A DNA stretch of 64,000 nt from Alcaligenes faecalis (GCF_009497775.1 NZ_CP031012.1:2356001-2420000); one strand, 5' to 3'. Counted from the first letter of the stretch, positions 27,431 through 37,196 are shown. Notes: generated by a model not told the origin, from the sequence alone. Made by a program: numbers and translations.

Positions 27431-28029
27431 GGCCGCCCCTTGGGTCTATGATCCGGCACGTAGTCCTGCCACCGGCTCAGCCAATCCAAATCGGCTGGTG
27501 TCCGGCCCCAGGCCGCGTCCATAGGCCCTGCATACCGTATCGTTTCTCTGGCAGCAGGCCGACTTGATGCCACTGCCTCACCCCAAGCCGTCGTACTGCT
27601 CTCCAAGCGCTGACGAGTCTGCTGGGTACTGGCAGCCTGCCCTGCCGCCGCCCACAGCCAGGATTGGCGTTGCAATTGCGTCTTGGTAGACAGAGCCGCC
27701 AGCCAGCGCGGCCATGGAATAGAAACACGCGACTGTGCCGCCCAGAATCCACTACGCAGACTCAAGAGCTCCCATTGCAAGGACTGGGCTGCCGCTATCG
27801 GGGACTCCAAAAAACGGGCTGGTGCTACTTCTTGAACTGAACTACTCACTGCTGAAACCGGCTTGCCATGAGCATCGTGTATGAACAGACTTAAATGCGT
27901 GCTTTGCTGCATTTGCTGCAAGCGATACTGCTGCAGCATCAGCCAGCGACCCGCCATCACCATCAAGCCCAACACCACGCCCAGCAAGCAGGCCTCGACC
28001 AATGCCATCCCTTTTTGTTGCTTGCTCAT
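27427..28029 (-). CDS. TadE-like minor pseudopilin
   Basis: Protein of 200 residues with a type IVb prepilin-like N-terminus: a short basic leader (SKQQKG), then MALVEACLLGVVLGLMVMAG, with Glu at +5 after the presumed cleavage glycine. This is the class of TadE/TadF pseudopilins processed by the TadV/CpaA peptidase. The rest is a soluble periplasmic region without a known domain. The assignment rests on the N-terminus and the position between TadG-like and CpaB genes. Confidence 0.7.
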   Translation of the reverse strand: MSKQQKGMALVEACLLGVVLGLMVMAGRWLMLQQYRLQQMQQSTHLSLFIHDAHGKPVSAVSSSVQEVAPARFLESPIAAAQSLQWELLSLRSGFWAAQSRVSIPWPRWLAALSTKTQLQRQSWLWAAAGQAASTQQTRQRLESSTTAWGEAVASSRPAARETIRYAGPMDAAWGRTPADLDWLSRWQDYVPDHRPKGRP

Positions 28030-29288
28030 GATCGACGGCCCCCTGCATCCATCAACCGTGCCTGCCAGAAAGGCAGAAACAGGCTGGGCTCCGTATCCTC
28101 CCTAGAATCTGCGCTATCCGGTGGCAAGGAGAAAAAAGATTGAGCCGCCGCGCGTGTATGAACGGTCTGCCCCAAATGGCCTTGGGCCTGCAAACTCAGC
28201 ACCAGATCGGGGCCAGCGCTCTGCTCGGGAGCTGACAAGGCATATCCGTCTACCCACGGCCTTTGACTCCAGGGTCTGGCGTCTCGCCGCGCCCAGGATT
28301 GCGCCACTGTATTGCCTTGAGCCGACAGCAAGGAGCCATTGCCTTGCTCCAGCGCCCACTTCCAGAAACTCTGCCCGGAAAAGTCATCCGGCGCATCAAT
28401 CCCCGACGCATGCGCAGGCGTTTGCAAGGCCCACGCCATGGCATATTCACGGAAATAACAGCCTATCCAACGGTTGGAGCGCACCATATGCATGGACTGC
28501 GTATCGTTGGAATGCCAGCGTCCCGAGCTATCAAATTCAGTACGACCAGCGCGACGCAAACGATGTTGCCACAAGGGGCAACGTCGATCGACACCGGGAT
28601 AAGAACGAGCCTCGTAATCCCGTGGGGCCAGAAACCCGTACAAGGAAACCAGATGCCTCAACCCCGACTGCCATTGCGCTTGTCCGGATTGCAAGGCCAG
28701 GAACAACGGCCAATCGTCCTGCTCCAGCTGCCAGCGAATGGCTTGTGCAGGCCAATCCGGCAAACTGCCGTCCAAGGTCGCTTGAATAATGGCTTGCCGT
28801 CGTTGTGGTAAGCCCTCTACCAATTGCTGCTGTGCCTGCGCCAGCACGTCATGAATCAAACGCTGATGGGCTTGAAAAGCCTGCTCCAAAGCCTGTTGAT
28901 TGTCTCCAGCAGAGCGCGCCTGGGTATAGGCCAATCCATGTGCAGGGCCAAACATCATGGCGACCAAATGCGCAGGCGGATTCGCCCGACGCGCTTGCCC
29001 GGACTGGGTTTGCGCGGCCCTGTCCCAGCTTGCCAAGGTCAATAAATGCCCCAAGGCCAATTGATGCCCCAACTGCGCCCGGTTGATATAGGCCAGCAGA
29101 TTCAAAGTGCGCGCCTGCTCGGTGGCGGCACCATAGGCAGCAGCATCCAGCACCAGGGACAAGCGCCCTTGCTGCTCGGCAATCTGGTTTACGTGAAAGT
29201 AGCCGCCCCAGGCGACAGACAGGAGCGCCAGCGCAATCAGCCCCCAGGCCAGCGCTGCCCCCTCTTGTGGATGCTCGGGCGACCTCAT
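28026..29288 (-). CDS. TadG-like Flp pilus protein
   Basis: Protein of 420 residues from the ATG at 29288. After a short N-terminus (RSPEHPQEGAA) there is one transmembrane helix (LAWGLIALALLSVAWGGYF), then a long periplasmic domain with an Ala-rich helical start (LVLDAAAYGAATEQARTLNLLAYINRAQ), a feature of TadG-related pilus proteins. The frame is open to 29555, but the upstream 89 codons merely read across the flp gene. The start and stop both form four-base overlaps with neighbours. Confidence 0.78.
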   Translation of the reverse strand: MRSPEHPQEGAALAWGLIALALLSVAWGGYFHVNQIAEQQGRLSLVLDAAAYGAATEQARTLNLLAYINRAQLGHQLALGHLLTLASWDRAAQTQSGQARRANPPAHLVAMMFGPAHGLAYTQARSAGDNQQALEQAFQAHQRLIHDVLAQAQQQLVEGLPQRRQAIIQATLDGSLPDWPAQAIRWQLEQDDWPLFLALQSGQAQWQSGLRHLVSLYGFLAPRDYEARSYPGVDRRCPLWQHRLRRAGRTEFDSSGRWHSNDTQSMHMVRSNRWIGCYFREYAMAWALQTPAHASGIDAPDDFSGQSFWKWALEQGNGSLLSAQGNTVAQSWARRDARPWSQRPWVDGYALSAPEQSAGPDLVLSLQAQGHLGQTVHTRAAAQSFFSLPPDSADSREDTEPSLFLPFWQARLMDAGGRRS

Positions 29289-29542
29289 TGCGCGTTGCCC
29301 GTAAAGGATTTCAGGCTCTTGCCACTGCCTTGAGCCGCCGCAGCAGAAGCGGCCGATTGCGCTTGTTGAGTCTGCTCGGAACCATCCTCGCCCGCCAGTT
29401 CCTTGGCCATGGCCGCGGTCTGGTTGCGAATCACCTGACCGAAGGACTGGTAAACGGCAATGGCCGCCACCGCAACCAAAGCCACAATAATCAAATACTC
29501 GACCATGCCCTGGCCGCGCTGCCGCCTGATGAACTGTCTCAT
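29285..29542 (-). CDS. flp: Flp family type IVb pilin
   Basis: Major pilin precursor of 85 residues. A short basic leader ends in glycine (RRQRGQG), followed by MVEYLIIVALVAVAAIAVYQ, the Flp motif with Glu-Tyr at +3/+4 after the cleavage site. The hydrophilic tail is rich in Gln, Ala and Ser. A GGGAG site lies 7 bases before the ATG. As first gene of the operon it should be the most abundantly made; no internal terminator was seen after it. Confidence 0.93.
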   Translation of the reverse strand: MRQFIRRQRGQGMVEYLIIVALVAVAAIAVYQSFGQVIRNQTAAMAKELAGEDGSEQTQQAQSAASAAAAQGSGKSLKSFTGNAQ

Positions 29543-29601
29543 TGGAATCTCCCAAAAGTCAGTTCACAGTCTGCCCCTTGGCAGCGGGCCAGAATATTCG
29601 C

Positions 29602-29631
29602 AAAAACCGAGCCGGATGGGCTTGTCCGGCT
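29602..29631 (-). terminator. Intrinsic terminator after unknown membrane protein
   Basis: Hairpin with stem AGCCGGA/TCCGGCT (29610-29631) followed on the minus strand by CGG and five T. It lies about 80 bp after the stop of the membrane-protein gene and before flp, so it separates the tad operon from that gene. Confidence 0.75.
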
Positions 29632-29710
29632 GTTGGTAACAATCAAGCGGCCGTCGGAATACTCAGCTCATATTGAGAACCTAAGAGATTCAAGCGCACC
29701 CTGTTCGCAT

Positions 29711-30778
29711 TCACTCCAATATCTCGTGCGTAGCCACCTTATCCACCACTTCCCGACGCTGCCACCCCAACACTTCCGTGGCCTGCACCACAACCTTAAA
29801 CACCATTTCTTTAGAATCATCTAGAGGCCTGGAGTACTCAATCAACACTTGCTTGCCAAAACGGGAGCGCAATGTAACGGGCTCAATGACATACACCGAC
29901 CTATCAATTGCGGGTACGCACAAGAAACCTTCACTAAAAACACTCAACACTTGGCAACCCTCCTCAGTAACCACAACACTTATGTCTTGTAAAGCCCCAA
30001 TCCCTAAAGCCTTAGCCATCCTATCCACGACAAAACTCGGATTATTCGACAAAATGAGCAGAATAATAAATCCAACCGCACCCAGCCCACCTGACACCTT
30101 GAGCCGCATTGCAAGGGTATTGCATGAGGCCACCACTCCCATGCAGACTGATTGAGCGAGCAACCATACTCCAAATCCTGTCCACTGAGCCACATCATCA
30201 ATGCCCGGCTGTACCTTATAAAGCTGCAAAAAAAGTATCGCGTTATAAGCTGTAAGAACTGCGCCGATGAAAGACGCACCAGCTGCCATCCCCAAATCTG
30301 CTCCGACCCCTTGGCGTGGCCACGTTGACCTGAGGACTCTGAGCCTCCTGACTCCGAATACTCCGCAAAATACTACTAAAACGATTAACACACTAACGGC
30401 AACGACCTGAATCAGTCGCGGTGCTTCCCCCGGGATGGTCATCGCCGCGTAGACACCACTAGCAGAACACATGGCAAATAACGTTGCTATCTGGCCTCGT
30501 AGCTTTGCATCAGCTCCCCAGAACCAGCTGCACATAACCCAACCACCAACGGTAGTCACCATAAAGATCGAAAGAATAAGAAACAGACTGACAAGTGACA
30601 CGCTGGCTAACAGCGACACCGCTCCCAACAAATCCAGCTCGGGCAAGAAACCATTACTCAGGACAAAAGCTAGCAGTACGAGTCCACCCAGAACCAAAAC
30701 GAAATTCCAAAGCAACGCCAATCCATTCACAGACTTCAGCGTTTTCCATACCGAAAATTCCGGCTCTATCTTTTCCAT
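29711..30778 (-). CDS. Unknown multi-pass membrane protein
   Basis: Hypothetical protein of 355 residues with about seven hydrophobic helices in the first 245 residues (near 20-40, 50-75, 93-110, 119-140, 160-182, 195-213 and 222-238). A soluble C-terminal domain of about 105 residues follows, rich in Val and Glu. I recognise no family. Codons and base composition are visibly more AT-rich than in the genes on either side, and the upstream 500 bp share this, suggesting a transferred patch. A GAGGG site lies 11 bases before the ATG. A terminator follows the gene. Confidence 0.65.
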   Translation of the reverse strand: MEKIEPEFSVWKTLKSVNGLALLWNFVLVLGGLVLLAFVLSNGFLPELDLLGAVSLLASVSLVSLFLILSIFMVTTVGGWVMCSWFWGADAKLRGQIATLFAMCSASGVYAAMTIPGEAPRLIQVVAVSVLIVLVVFCGVFGVRRLRVLRSTWPRQGVGADLGMAAGASFIGAVLTAYNAILFLQLYKVQPGIDDVAQWTGFGVWLLAQSVCMGVVASCNTLAMRLKVSGGLGAVGFIILLILSNNPSFVVDRMAKALGIGALQDISVVVTEEGCQVLSVFSEGFLCVPAIDRSVYVIEPVTLRSRFGKQVLIEYSRPLDDSKEMVFKVVVQATEVLGWQRREVVDKVATHEILE

Positions 30779-31217
30779 AGATCAATGCCCTCACCAAAGC
30801 GTGAATCAAAATCAAAATTAAAAGATCGGCAATCATGATGCCCGCCACAAAATATCTTGTCCCCGCGAAGTAACACCCAAATACACAGACACATCACAGA
30901 AAAAAGACCAGCAACCCAAGCATTCATAATTAAAACAAGAAAGGCGTTACGATCGACTAATACACAAGCCGTGCCCTATTTATCCGTCAAGCCGCAGCCG
31001 AACAAGTAACCTCTGCTTTCTGAATACAGCACCATACCGTAATCATCGGCATCTACTCGACAATCTATGCGACACCTAACATCGCCGCCGCTATTACTTA
31101 GCTTGCAACGTGGCCAACCCTAAAATCAGAAATGGTGGAAGGCTCGCAAGAGATGCCTTCATTTACCCAGTCTTGATAGCAAGTCTGTATGCCGTTGACC
31201 TGTATCAAAGGCCCATA
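30779..31217. other. AT-rich stretch without convincing gene
   Basis: About 440 bp with lower GC than the surroundings. The minus strand has two overlapping short hydrophobic frames just upstream of the membrane-protein gene: a 53-codon ATG frame ending in the first bases of that gene, and a GTG frame from 30848. Neither has a good ribosome site. No repeat ends, tRNA or integrase remains were found. Confidence 0.4.
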
Positions 31218-31252
31218 CAAAAACCCGTCTGGAGACTGCTCTCCAGACGGGT
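31217..31252 (-). terminator. Intrinsic terminator of ppa-FAH operon
   Basis: Perfect 13-base stem AACCCGTCTGGAG/CTCCAGACGGGTT (31222-31252) with a 5-base loop. On the minus strand it runs into a T-rich tail (TTTTTGTATG). It starts about 25 bp after the hydrolase stop codon. Confidence 0.9.
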
Positions 31253-31277
31253 TCATGACCAGCTATTCAGACCTGGA

Positions 31278-31973
31278 TCAGACCAGACGCACGTCTATGC
31301 TGCCCAGGCCGTCGATCGCCCCATGCATCACATCGCCACGTTCCACCGAGCCGACACCGGCCGGGGTTCCCGTGAAGATGATGTCGCCGGGGACCAGCTC
31401 GAACAGACCCGACAGATAAGCGATGGATTCAGCTACATTCCAGATCAGCTGATTCAAATCGCCAGTCTGACGACGTTCACCGTTGACGTCCAGGGTGATG
31501 GCACCTTGGGACAGCTCGCCAATACGGCTGCGTGGCACCAGAGGGCCAGTCGGTGCGGAGTGGTCAAAGGCTTTGCCCACTTCCCAGGGACGACCGGCTT
31601 TTTTGGCTTGCGTCTGCAAATCCCGACGGGTCATGTCCAGACCCACTGCGTATCCCCACACACATTCAGCCGCCTGCTCCACCGTCAGATCACGCCCGCC
31701 CTTGGACAAAGCCACGACGAGTTCGATCTCGTGATGCAGATCCTGGGTGCGGGAAGGATAAGGCATGTCGCAGACTTGGCCGGGCAGCACATTCAAGATG
31801 GAGTCTGCCGGTTTGCAGAAGAAGAAAGGATCTTCGCGGCCGGTAAAACCCATTTCCTGTGCATGCTCGACGTAATTGCGGCCGACGCAATAAATGCGGC
31901 GTACAGGAAAAACCTGCTCACTGTCCTGTACGTTCAGTGCCGCAATCGCTGGCGTGGGGATGACGGTACTCAT
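31278..31973 (-). CDS. Fumarylacetoacetate hydrolase family protein
   Basis: FAH-fold hydrolase or isomerase of 231 residues that probably acts on an acylpyruvate-like substrate with a divalent metal. The lid region [17 protein letters not shown], the metal motif [10 protein letters not shown] (Glu ligands) and the later [12 protein letters not shown] and [12 protein letters not shown] blocks are typical of the YcgM/FAHD1 branch (acylpyruvase or oxaloacetate decarboxylase). The exact substrate is not evident. The ATG overlaps the ppa stop by four bases. Confidence 0.9.
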   Translation of the reverse strand: MSTVIPTPAIAALNVQDSEQVFPVRRIYCVGRNYVEHAQEMGFTGREDPFFFCKPADSILNVLPGQVCDMPYPSRTQDLHHEIELVVALSKGGRDLTVEQAAECVWGYAVGLDMTRRDLQTQAKKAGRPWEVGKAFDHSAPTGPLVPRSRIGELSQGAITLDVNGERRQTGDLNQLIWNVAESIAYLSGLFELVPGDIIFTGTPAGVGSVERGDVMHGAIDGLGSIDVRLV

Positions 31974-32506
31974 TTTGCCTGGCCGTCAGCAAAGCGCTTG
32001 GCACCGTCTACCAGTTCTTTCTTGGCAGCTTCGATACCGTCCCAGCCCTTGACCTTGACCCACTTGCCTTTTTCGATGTCTTTGTAGTGCTCGAAAAAGT
32101 GCTTGATGCGCTCCAGCTCTTCAGGCTGCAGATCTTCAGGCGACTTCACGTTGCGGTACAGGGGGTACAGCTTGTCGGTAGGCACGGCCAGCAGTTTGGC
32201 ATCGCCGCCGCCTTCGTCGTCCATATGCAGCACGCCGATAGGACGGCAAGGAATCACGGCACCGATCTGGATTGGGAAAGGAGCAATCACCAGCACGTCA
32301 ACCGGGTCGCCATCGTCCGAAATGGTTTGCGGAACGTAGCCGTAGTTGCAGGGGTAGTGCATGGCGGTCAGCATGAAGCGGTCCACAAAAACCACGCCGT
32401 TTTCGTCAACTTCGTATTTGACGGGATCCGAGTTCATGGGGATTTCGATGACTACGTTGATCTCGTCGGGCAGTTTTTTGCCAGCAGGTACTTGGGCGAG
32501 GCTCAT
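31970..32506 (-). CDS. ppa: Inorganic pyrophosphatase
   Basis: Family I soluble pyrophosphatase of 178 residues, hydrolysing pyrophosphate to drive biosynthesis. The signature [10 protein letters not shown] with the three catalytic aspartates is present, along with the N-terminal [16 protein letters not shown] and the central [17 protein letters not shown]. It is the first gene of a two-gene unit with the FAH-family hydrolase. Confidence 0.98.
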   Translation of the reverse strand: MSLAQVPAGKKLPDEINVVIEIPMNSDPVKYEVDENGVVFVDRFMLTAMHYPCNYGYVPQTISDDGDPVDVLVIAPFPIQIGAVIPCRPIGVLHMDDEGGGDAKLLAVPTDKLYPLYRNVKSPEDLQPEELERIKHFFEHYKDIEKGKWVKVKGWDGIEAAKKELVDGAKRFADGQAK

Positions 32507-32534
32507 TCGTGCAAACCTTTAAAAATAAAAGAAA

Positions 32535-34040
32535 TTAATCGTTGGAGCGTCGAGGACGATCCGAAGTTTGAGAGAGATCGACCCCAGGGATGGGAGCCGT
32601 ATCAAAGTAATCATCCATATCCGAAGAGGAGCTCAGGCTGTCTTGCTCAGGCGTGGCAGCAGGAGGCACAGGCTCGGCCACAACAGGCAATGGACGGCCA
32701 TGATCGGGCAGGTCCTCGGCCACGACGCTGGCGGCATAGGTGTAATGCGGCAGATCGTCGTCATCCTGGGATGGCAGGCTGTCTGCGTCCGTATGGCTGG
32801 GATCGTGACGGGTATCAGCCGCTGGCAAGGCCGTGCTGACGGCCAGAATCGGCAAAGTACCGGCCATAGAGGCCGCCTTGCGCCAGTAAGAGATGGCTTC
32901 GTCGTGCCGACCCAGGCTGTCGTACAAATTACCCAGCAAAGCGTGATTGCGCAGATCGCCCTGGATTTTCAGGCTACGCAGCAGGTAATGCTCGCCCTGC
33001 CCCCACAATTGGCTGGTCAGGCACAGATGGCCCAGGGTGGACAGCAAGACTGGATTGTTGGGCTGGCTACGCAGCCACTCTTCGGCCTTGGCCAAACGAC
33101 GACCCACATATTCAGGCGGGCACTGGGCGTAGGCTTCCAGCAAGCGGCTGTCGAAGCTGGCGGCAATCGCAGGTTCCAGGATACGACCGGCTTCTTCAAA
33201 ATTGCCTTCGTGTTCTTGAATCAGGGCTGCTTCCAGCGCTACGCCAGGCAAGACCTTTTCTTCAGATTTCAGATCCGACCACAAGGCCTTGAACTGTTCA
33301 GCCCCCCCCACACGCAAACGAGCAGCAGCGGCAAATTCAATGTGGTTAAGCGCCTCTTGACGTTCGATCCCACTACGACGCACCAGCAAACGGGTCAATT
33401 CGTAAACACGCTCGGCATTACCTTGCTGGCGATAGGCGCGCAGCAACAAACGCGTAGCGTGCAGATGACGTGAACTGGCGTCCTGCAAATCCTGCAGCAG
33501 CTCGATGGCTTCTTCGGTACGGTTCTGATCCAGGTACAGCTCGGCCGAGGCCACGGCACTGGCTTCTTTCAAACGTGCATCATCGCCTGCGGCGGCACGA
33601 GCGGCAGCCAAGGCTTCATCACGTTGAGCGATCTGACCTTGATAATGCGCAGCACGAGCTGCGGCCAAACCTGCCACGACTTTGCTGGACTGCGAGCGGG
33701 TTTTGCTCATCAGCTTCATCATGTCTTTTTCGGCTTGCTCGTAACGGCCTTCCAGAATGCTGATCCAGCCAGTTTCCAGCAAAGCCTGATCGCGGCGTTG
33801 AGCACGACGACCACGCCACAGGCGGAAACGCTCCGGGCCATCGCTGAACCAGGCCAGCAGACGCAGCAGCACGTACAGGACGATGAACAAGCCCAGCGTG
33901 CACAGAACCACATAGGTCAGCGAGGCACGTGCCAGATAATGCGGCGTGACCAAATAGACGTTACCGGCGTGCTCGCGCAAGACCAGCGCCAGGGCAACCG
34001 CGGCAATAAATAAGATGAGAGTCCAAAACCAAGTACGCAT
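32535..34040 (-). CDS. hemY: HemY-like inner-membrane TPR protein
   Basis: Protein of 501 residues in the proteobacterial HemY family (not the Bacillus protoporphyrinogen oxidase). Two N-terminal helices (about 3-20 and 42-62) bracket a periplasmic loop. Tetratricopeptide-like helical repeats run from about 95 to 410, and the tail is acidic and Pro-rich. HemY lies with HemX at the end of hemCD operons, where a role in coordinating haem synthesis is suspected. Three bases separate it from hemX. Confidence 0.93.
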   Translation of the reverse strand: MRTWFWTLILFIAAVALALVLREHAGNVYLVTPHYLARASLTYVVLCTLGLFIVLYVLLRLLAWFSDGPERFRLWRGRRAQRRDQALLETGWISILEGRYEQAEKDMMKLMSKTRSQSSKVVAGLAAARAAHYQGQIAQRDEALAAARAAAGDDARLKEASAVASAELYLDQNRTEEAIELLQDLQDASSRHLHATRLLLRAYRQQGNAERVYELTRLLVRRSGIERQEALNHIEFAAAARLRVGGAEQFKALWSDLKSEEKVLPGVALEAALIQEHEGNFEEAGRILEPAIAASFDSRLLEAYAQCPPEYVGRRLAKAEEWLRSQPNNPVLLSTLGHLCLTSQLWGQGEHYLLRSLKIQGDLRNHALLGNLYDSLGRHDEAISYWRKAASMAGTLPILAVSTALPAADTRHDPSHTDADSLPSQDDDDLPHYTYAASVVAEDLPDHGRPLPVVAEPVPPAATPEQDSLSSSSDMDDYFDTAPIPGVDLSQTSDRPRRSND

Positions 34041-34043
34041 ACC

Positions 34044-35402
34044 TTACCCCTGCGCCTGAGCGGGCTGCTCCGTCCCGGTTTGAGCGGGAGTAGCAGACTC
34101 AGTCTGTTCGGCAGCAGGAGCAGCGGGCTCCTCCTGGCTGGCAGGTTCTGTGGATTGAGGCGGGTCGGACAGGATGTGGTCCGTGTCGCCCTGCTCGGTG
34201 GTGGTGTCGTCGGCATTGTCCTGGCTACGACCGGCCTGAGCCTGACGCAGGCTTTCAATAGCCGCCAAGGTGTTATTCACGGTAGGCAAACGAGCACCGA
34301 TGCGGGTGTCTTGCAATTGACGCGTCAGGCGCAAGGCCTGTTGAACCTGATTCGACTGCGTATCAAAACGTTTTTCCAGAGCCGTCGCCACCGCATTCAG
34401 CTCGGTCTGCCAGACGGCGGACTGGTTCATCATCATGGCCAGTTGGGCGGCCATAATGCGCAGACGCAGGTTTTCACGCAAACGTGCAGCCTGATCAGGC
34501 GACATCAGCAAGGCGGCGGCATCGTCTACACGACGGATGGAGACAAACTGCCCCAGATCGTGGCTGACAGAGCGCCAGGCGCTGCTACCCCACTGCTCCA
34601 CCGTATTCCAGCTGCGCTCCCACCAAGGGGCATCAGCGGCCAGTTCCGTAGGTTCCTGAACGTCGGACTGCAAGTCCAGTGCTTCAGTATTCGCACCACC
34701 GGCAACGTCATCCGGCACCAGCAAAGGGGCTTCCGAGACATAACGCGACAAGGTGTCCAGCTGACGCGACAACGAAGCCACATCCACCGTGGCAGCGGCG
34801 CGCAGACGCTCCAGATCGCCATTCAGTGTTTGTTGCAGGGAGGCCAGACCCACACGATTGGCACGTGCCAATTGCGCCTGGGCTGCTTCCAGAGAAACGA
34901 TGGCATTGGCCACATTGCCACCCAGCATCAGTTGCTGCTGAGCAATCGTGGCCAGGTGATCAATATCGTTCAGCAAAACCAGTTCCGAACCGCTGTCCGT
35001 CATGGTCTGGAAAGCCTGGCTCAGATCATGGAACTGTTCGGTGGAATCGTTAAAGGATTTTTCCAGCTGGGCGAGCTTGTCGGACTGACGCTGCGCCAGG
35101 GCCAGGGCCTGCTGCGCGGTTTGGCGCGCCTGCTCCGTGGTATTGATATTGGTTGCCAGCTGGGCTTGCAGCTCGGCCTTGTGCTTTTCCAGCAATGAAT
35201 TCTGGTACCAAAGACCGGCAGCGGCCAGCACTACAACAACAGCCGTCAAAGCATAAGCCGGACCCGCGCCACTTTTACGCTTTTGGGGCGTGGTGGTGCT
35301 GTCTTTGGGTTCGGAATACGGACGAGGAGCCGCTGTACTGGCTGGGCTGGAAATGGGAGTCTCCGGTTCGCTTGCGGATGCGTTCTCTGTTTTATCGTTC
35401 AT
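34044..35402 (-). CDS. hemX: HemX-like membrane protein
   Basis: Protein of 452 residues annotated in relatives as a uroporphyrinogen-III C-methyltransferase-like HemX, though it has no SAM methyltransferase fold. A polar Ser/Pro/Thr leader, one transmembrane helix (about 48-66), a coiled coil (about 68-130) and an alpha-helical domain are visible. A low-complexity tail rich in Glu, Ala, Thr and Gln closes it. It sits between hemD and hemY in the expected order; function is inferred from that context. Confidence 0.92.
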   Translation of the reverse strand: MNDKTENASASEPETPISSPASTAAPRPYSEPKDSTTTPQKRKSGAGPAYALTAVVVVLAAAGLWYQNSLLEKHKAELQAQLATNINTTEQARQTAQQALALAQRQSDKLAQLEKSFNDSTEQFHDLSQAFQTMTDSGSELVLLNDIDHLATIAQQQLMLGGNVANAIVSLEAAQAQLARANRVGLASLQQTLNGDLERLRAAATVDVASLSRQLDTLSRYVSEAPLLVPDDVAGGANTEALDLQSDVQEPTELAADAPWWERSWNTVEQWGSSAWRSVSHDLGQFVSIRRVDDAAALLMSPDQAARLRENLRLRIMAAQLAMMMNQSAVWQTELNAVATALEKRFDTQSNQVQQALRLTRQLQDTRIGARLPTVNNTLAAIESLRQAQAGRSQDNADDTTTEQGDTDHILSDPPQSTEPASQEEPAAPAAEQTESATPAQTGTEQPAQAQG

Positions 35403-35426
35403 GGCAAGATTGTAATCCGTGTGAGG

Positions 35427-36227
35427 CTAATCGCGCGAGAGCACCGCCATCAAGGCAGCGACAATGTCATCATCGTCTGGCGTACACCTTTTTACCATTG
35501 GTGGCGCTGCGATTCCAGCCTGCAACAATAAGGACTGTAAATGTTCTTCAATACGCGGATGTATGACCACATAGGCACATTGCGCCCAAACATCCTGTAA
35601 ACCCAGGCTTTGTACATTGGCAAAAACCGCATCGGCGCTTTGAGAGCTGCTGAGCAATACGGCCAGACGGCCTGTCTGCAAACTGTCACGAATTTGACGG
35701 CCCTGCTCCGCACTCCACTGGGAGGGGCTGCGCTGGTAAATCGCCAGACGCTGGACCTCAATACCGTGATTCTCCAGCTGCTGCCCCAACCATTCACGAC
35801 CGCTATGGCCGCGCACAATCAGAACCCGCTCAAGTTGCGCAAGTCGGGGCTCCAGCACCGTCCACAGGGCCTCTGAATCCTGCAAGGAATCCGCACTTTC
35901 AGGATGAAGTACGGTTTCCGGGGAGACGCCCGGCTGGGCGCGCAGACAGGCAGCGGTGGCAAAACCCACGGCAGCCAGCAATACCTTGTCAGGCCAGCTT
36001 TGGTCACGCGCCTGCAAGGCCGCAAAGTAGAAATTGACCGCACTGCTGCTGACAAAAAGCACCAGGTCAAAATCCTTGGGGTCTTGCCATTGCGCTTCGG
36101 ACAGGTTTTGCGCTTTCAGGCTCAAGGCAGGCAAAACCAAGGAAGAAAAACCCTGCGCGGCCAGGGCAGCCGACAGGGTTTCGTTCCGTCCCGCGGGGCG
36201 GGTCAGTAATACACAGGGCAGGTTCAT
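35427..36227 (-). CDS. hemD: Uroporphyrinogen-III synthase
   Basis: Cyclises hydroxymethylbilane to uroporphyrinogen III. The 266-residue protein has the two-lobed HemD fold: VLLTRPAGRNETLSAALAAQG at the N-terminus, LFVSSSAVNFYFAAL, and the conserved second-lobe VLIVRGHSGREWLGQQLENHG. Sequence conservation in this family is low, but the place between hemC and hemX confirms it. Confidence 0.95.
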   Translation of the reverse strand: MNLPCVLLTRPAGRNETLSAALAAQGFSSLVLPALSLKAQNLSEAQWQDPKDFDLVLFVSSSAVNFYFAALQARDQSWPDKVLLAAVGFATAACLRAQPGVSPETVLHPESADSLQDSEALWTVLEPRLAQLERVLIVRGHSGREWLGQQLENHGIEVQRLAIYQRSPSQWSAEQGRQIRDSLQTGRLAVLLSSSQSADAVFANVQSLGLQDVWAQCAYVVIHPRIEEHLQSLLLQAGIAAPPMVKRCTPDDDDIVAALMAVLSRD

Positions 36228-36233
36228 GCCGCT

Positions 36234-37196
36234 TTACTCGCCTTCTGCGGGCTGTTCCGTAAGCAAGCGATCCAGAATGGCTTGGGCACCTTGCTGCTTC
36301 AGGTCTTCCGCCAGGGACAGGCCCAAGGCTTCTGCATTGTTAGCCGCACCATTGATCTGGGCGCGATACACCGTTGAGCCATCCGGTTCGGCAACCAGGC
36401 CGCTCAGGCTCAGTTGTTCGCCGTCCAGCGTGGCATAAGCAGCCAATGGAACCTGACAGGACCCACCCAGAGCGCGCGATACGGCTCGTTCGGCCAGCGC
36501 ACATACATGGCTGGTGGAATGCGCCAAAGGCGCCAGCCATTGAGCCACATCGGTACGGGTTTTCAGAATCTCGATGCCCAAGGCCCCCTGCCCGGCGGCA
36601 GGCAAGCTGTCTTCAATCGAGATGTAATCGCGGATACGCTCGGCCAATTCCAGACGGCGCAAACCGGCCGAAGCCAGAATGATGGCGTCGTAATCGCCAC
36701 GATCCAGCTTGGACAAACGCGTCTGCACATTGCCACGCAGCGGACGGATGTCCAGGTGCGGGTAGCGTTCACGAATCTGGGACTCACGGCGCAAGCTGGA
36801 AGTGCCTACGATGGCACCAGCAGGTAAAGCCGCAAGATTGGGATAAGTATTGGAAACAAAAGCATCGCGTGGGTCGTCCCGTTCCATGATGATGGGCAGA
36901 TCAAAGGACTCGGGCAACACCACCGGCACATCTTTCAACGAGTGCACCGCCAGATGGGCGCGGCCATCCAGCAAGGCGGTTTCCAGTTCTTTGACAAACA
37001 GGCCCTTGCCACCCACTTTGGACAGCGTGCGATCCAGAATCTGGTCACCACGGGTTGTCATTTCCAGCAAGGACACCTTGCACTGCGGGTACAGCTGCTG
37101 CAAACGGTCGCGTACATGCTTGGCTTGCCACAAGGCCAGCTGACTGGCGCGAGTGGCAATAACCAATTCCTGAGGAGTAGAAGCCACAGCGGTCAT
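36234..37196 (-). CDS. hemC: Hydroxymethylbilane synthase (porphobilinogen deaminase)
   Basis: Polymerises four porphobilinogens on a dipyrromethane cofactor. It has 320 residues with the family blocks [28 protein letters not shown] (active-site Asp nearby), [16 protein letters not shown] and the cofactor-binding cysteine in [12 protein letters not shown]. Its ATG overlaps by four bases the stop of a 41-residue membrane peptide gene, so translation is probably coupled. Confidence 0.97.
   Translation of the reverse strand: MTAVASTPQELVIATRASQLALWQAKHVRDRLQQLYPQCKVSLLEMTTRGDQILDRTLSKVGGKGLFVKELETALLDGRAHLAVHSLKDVPVVLPESFDLPIIMERDDPRDAFVSNTYPNLAALPAGAIVGTSSLRRESQIRERYPHLDIRPLRGNVQTRLSKLDRGDYDAIILASAGLRRLELAERIRDYISIEDSLPAAGQGALGIEILKTRTDVAQWLAPLAHSTSHVCALAERAVSRALGGSCQVPLAAYATLDGEQLSLSGLVAEPDGSTVYRAQINGAANNAEALGLSLAEDLKQQGAQAILDRLLTEQPAEGE

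Noticed and set aside
28026..29555. 509-codon version of the TadG-like protein
   Set aside because: The first 89 codons lie over flp in another frame and encode a Gly/Cys/His-rich non-protein-like stretch.
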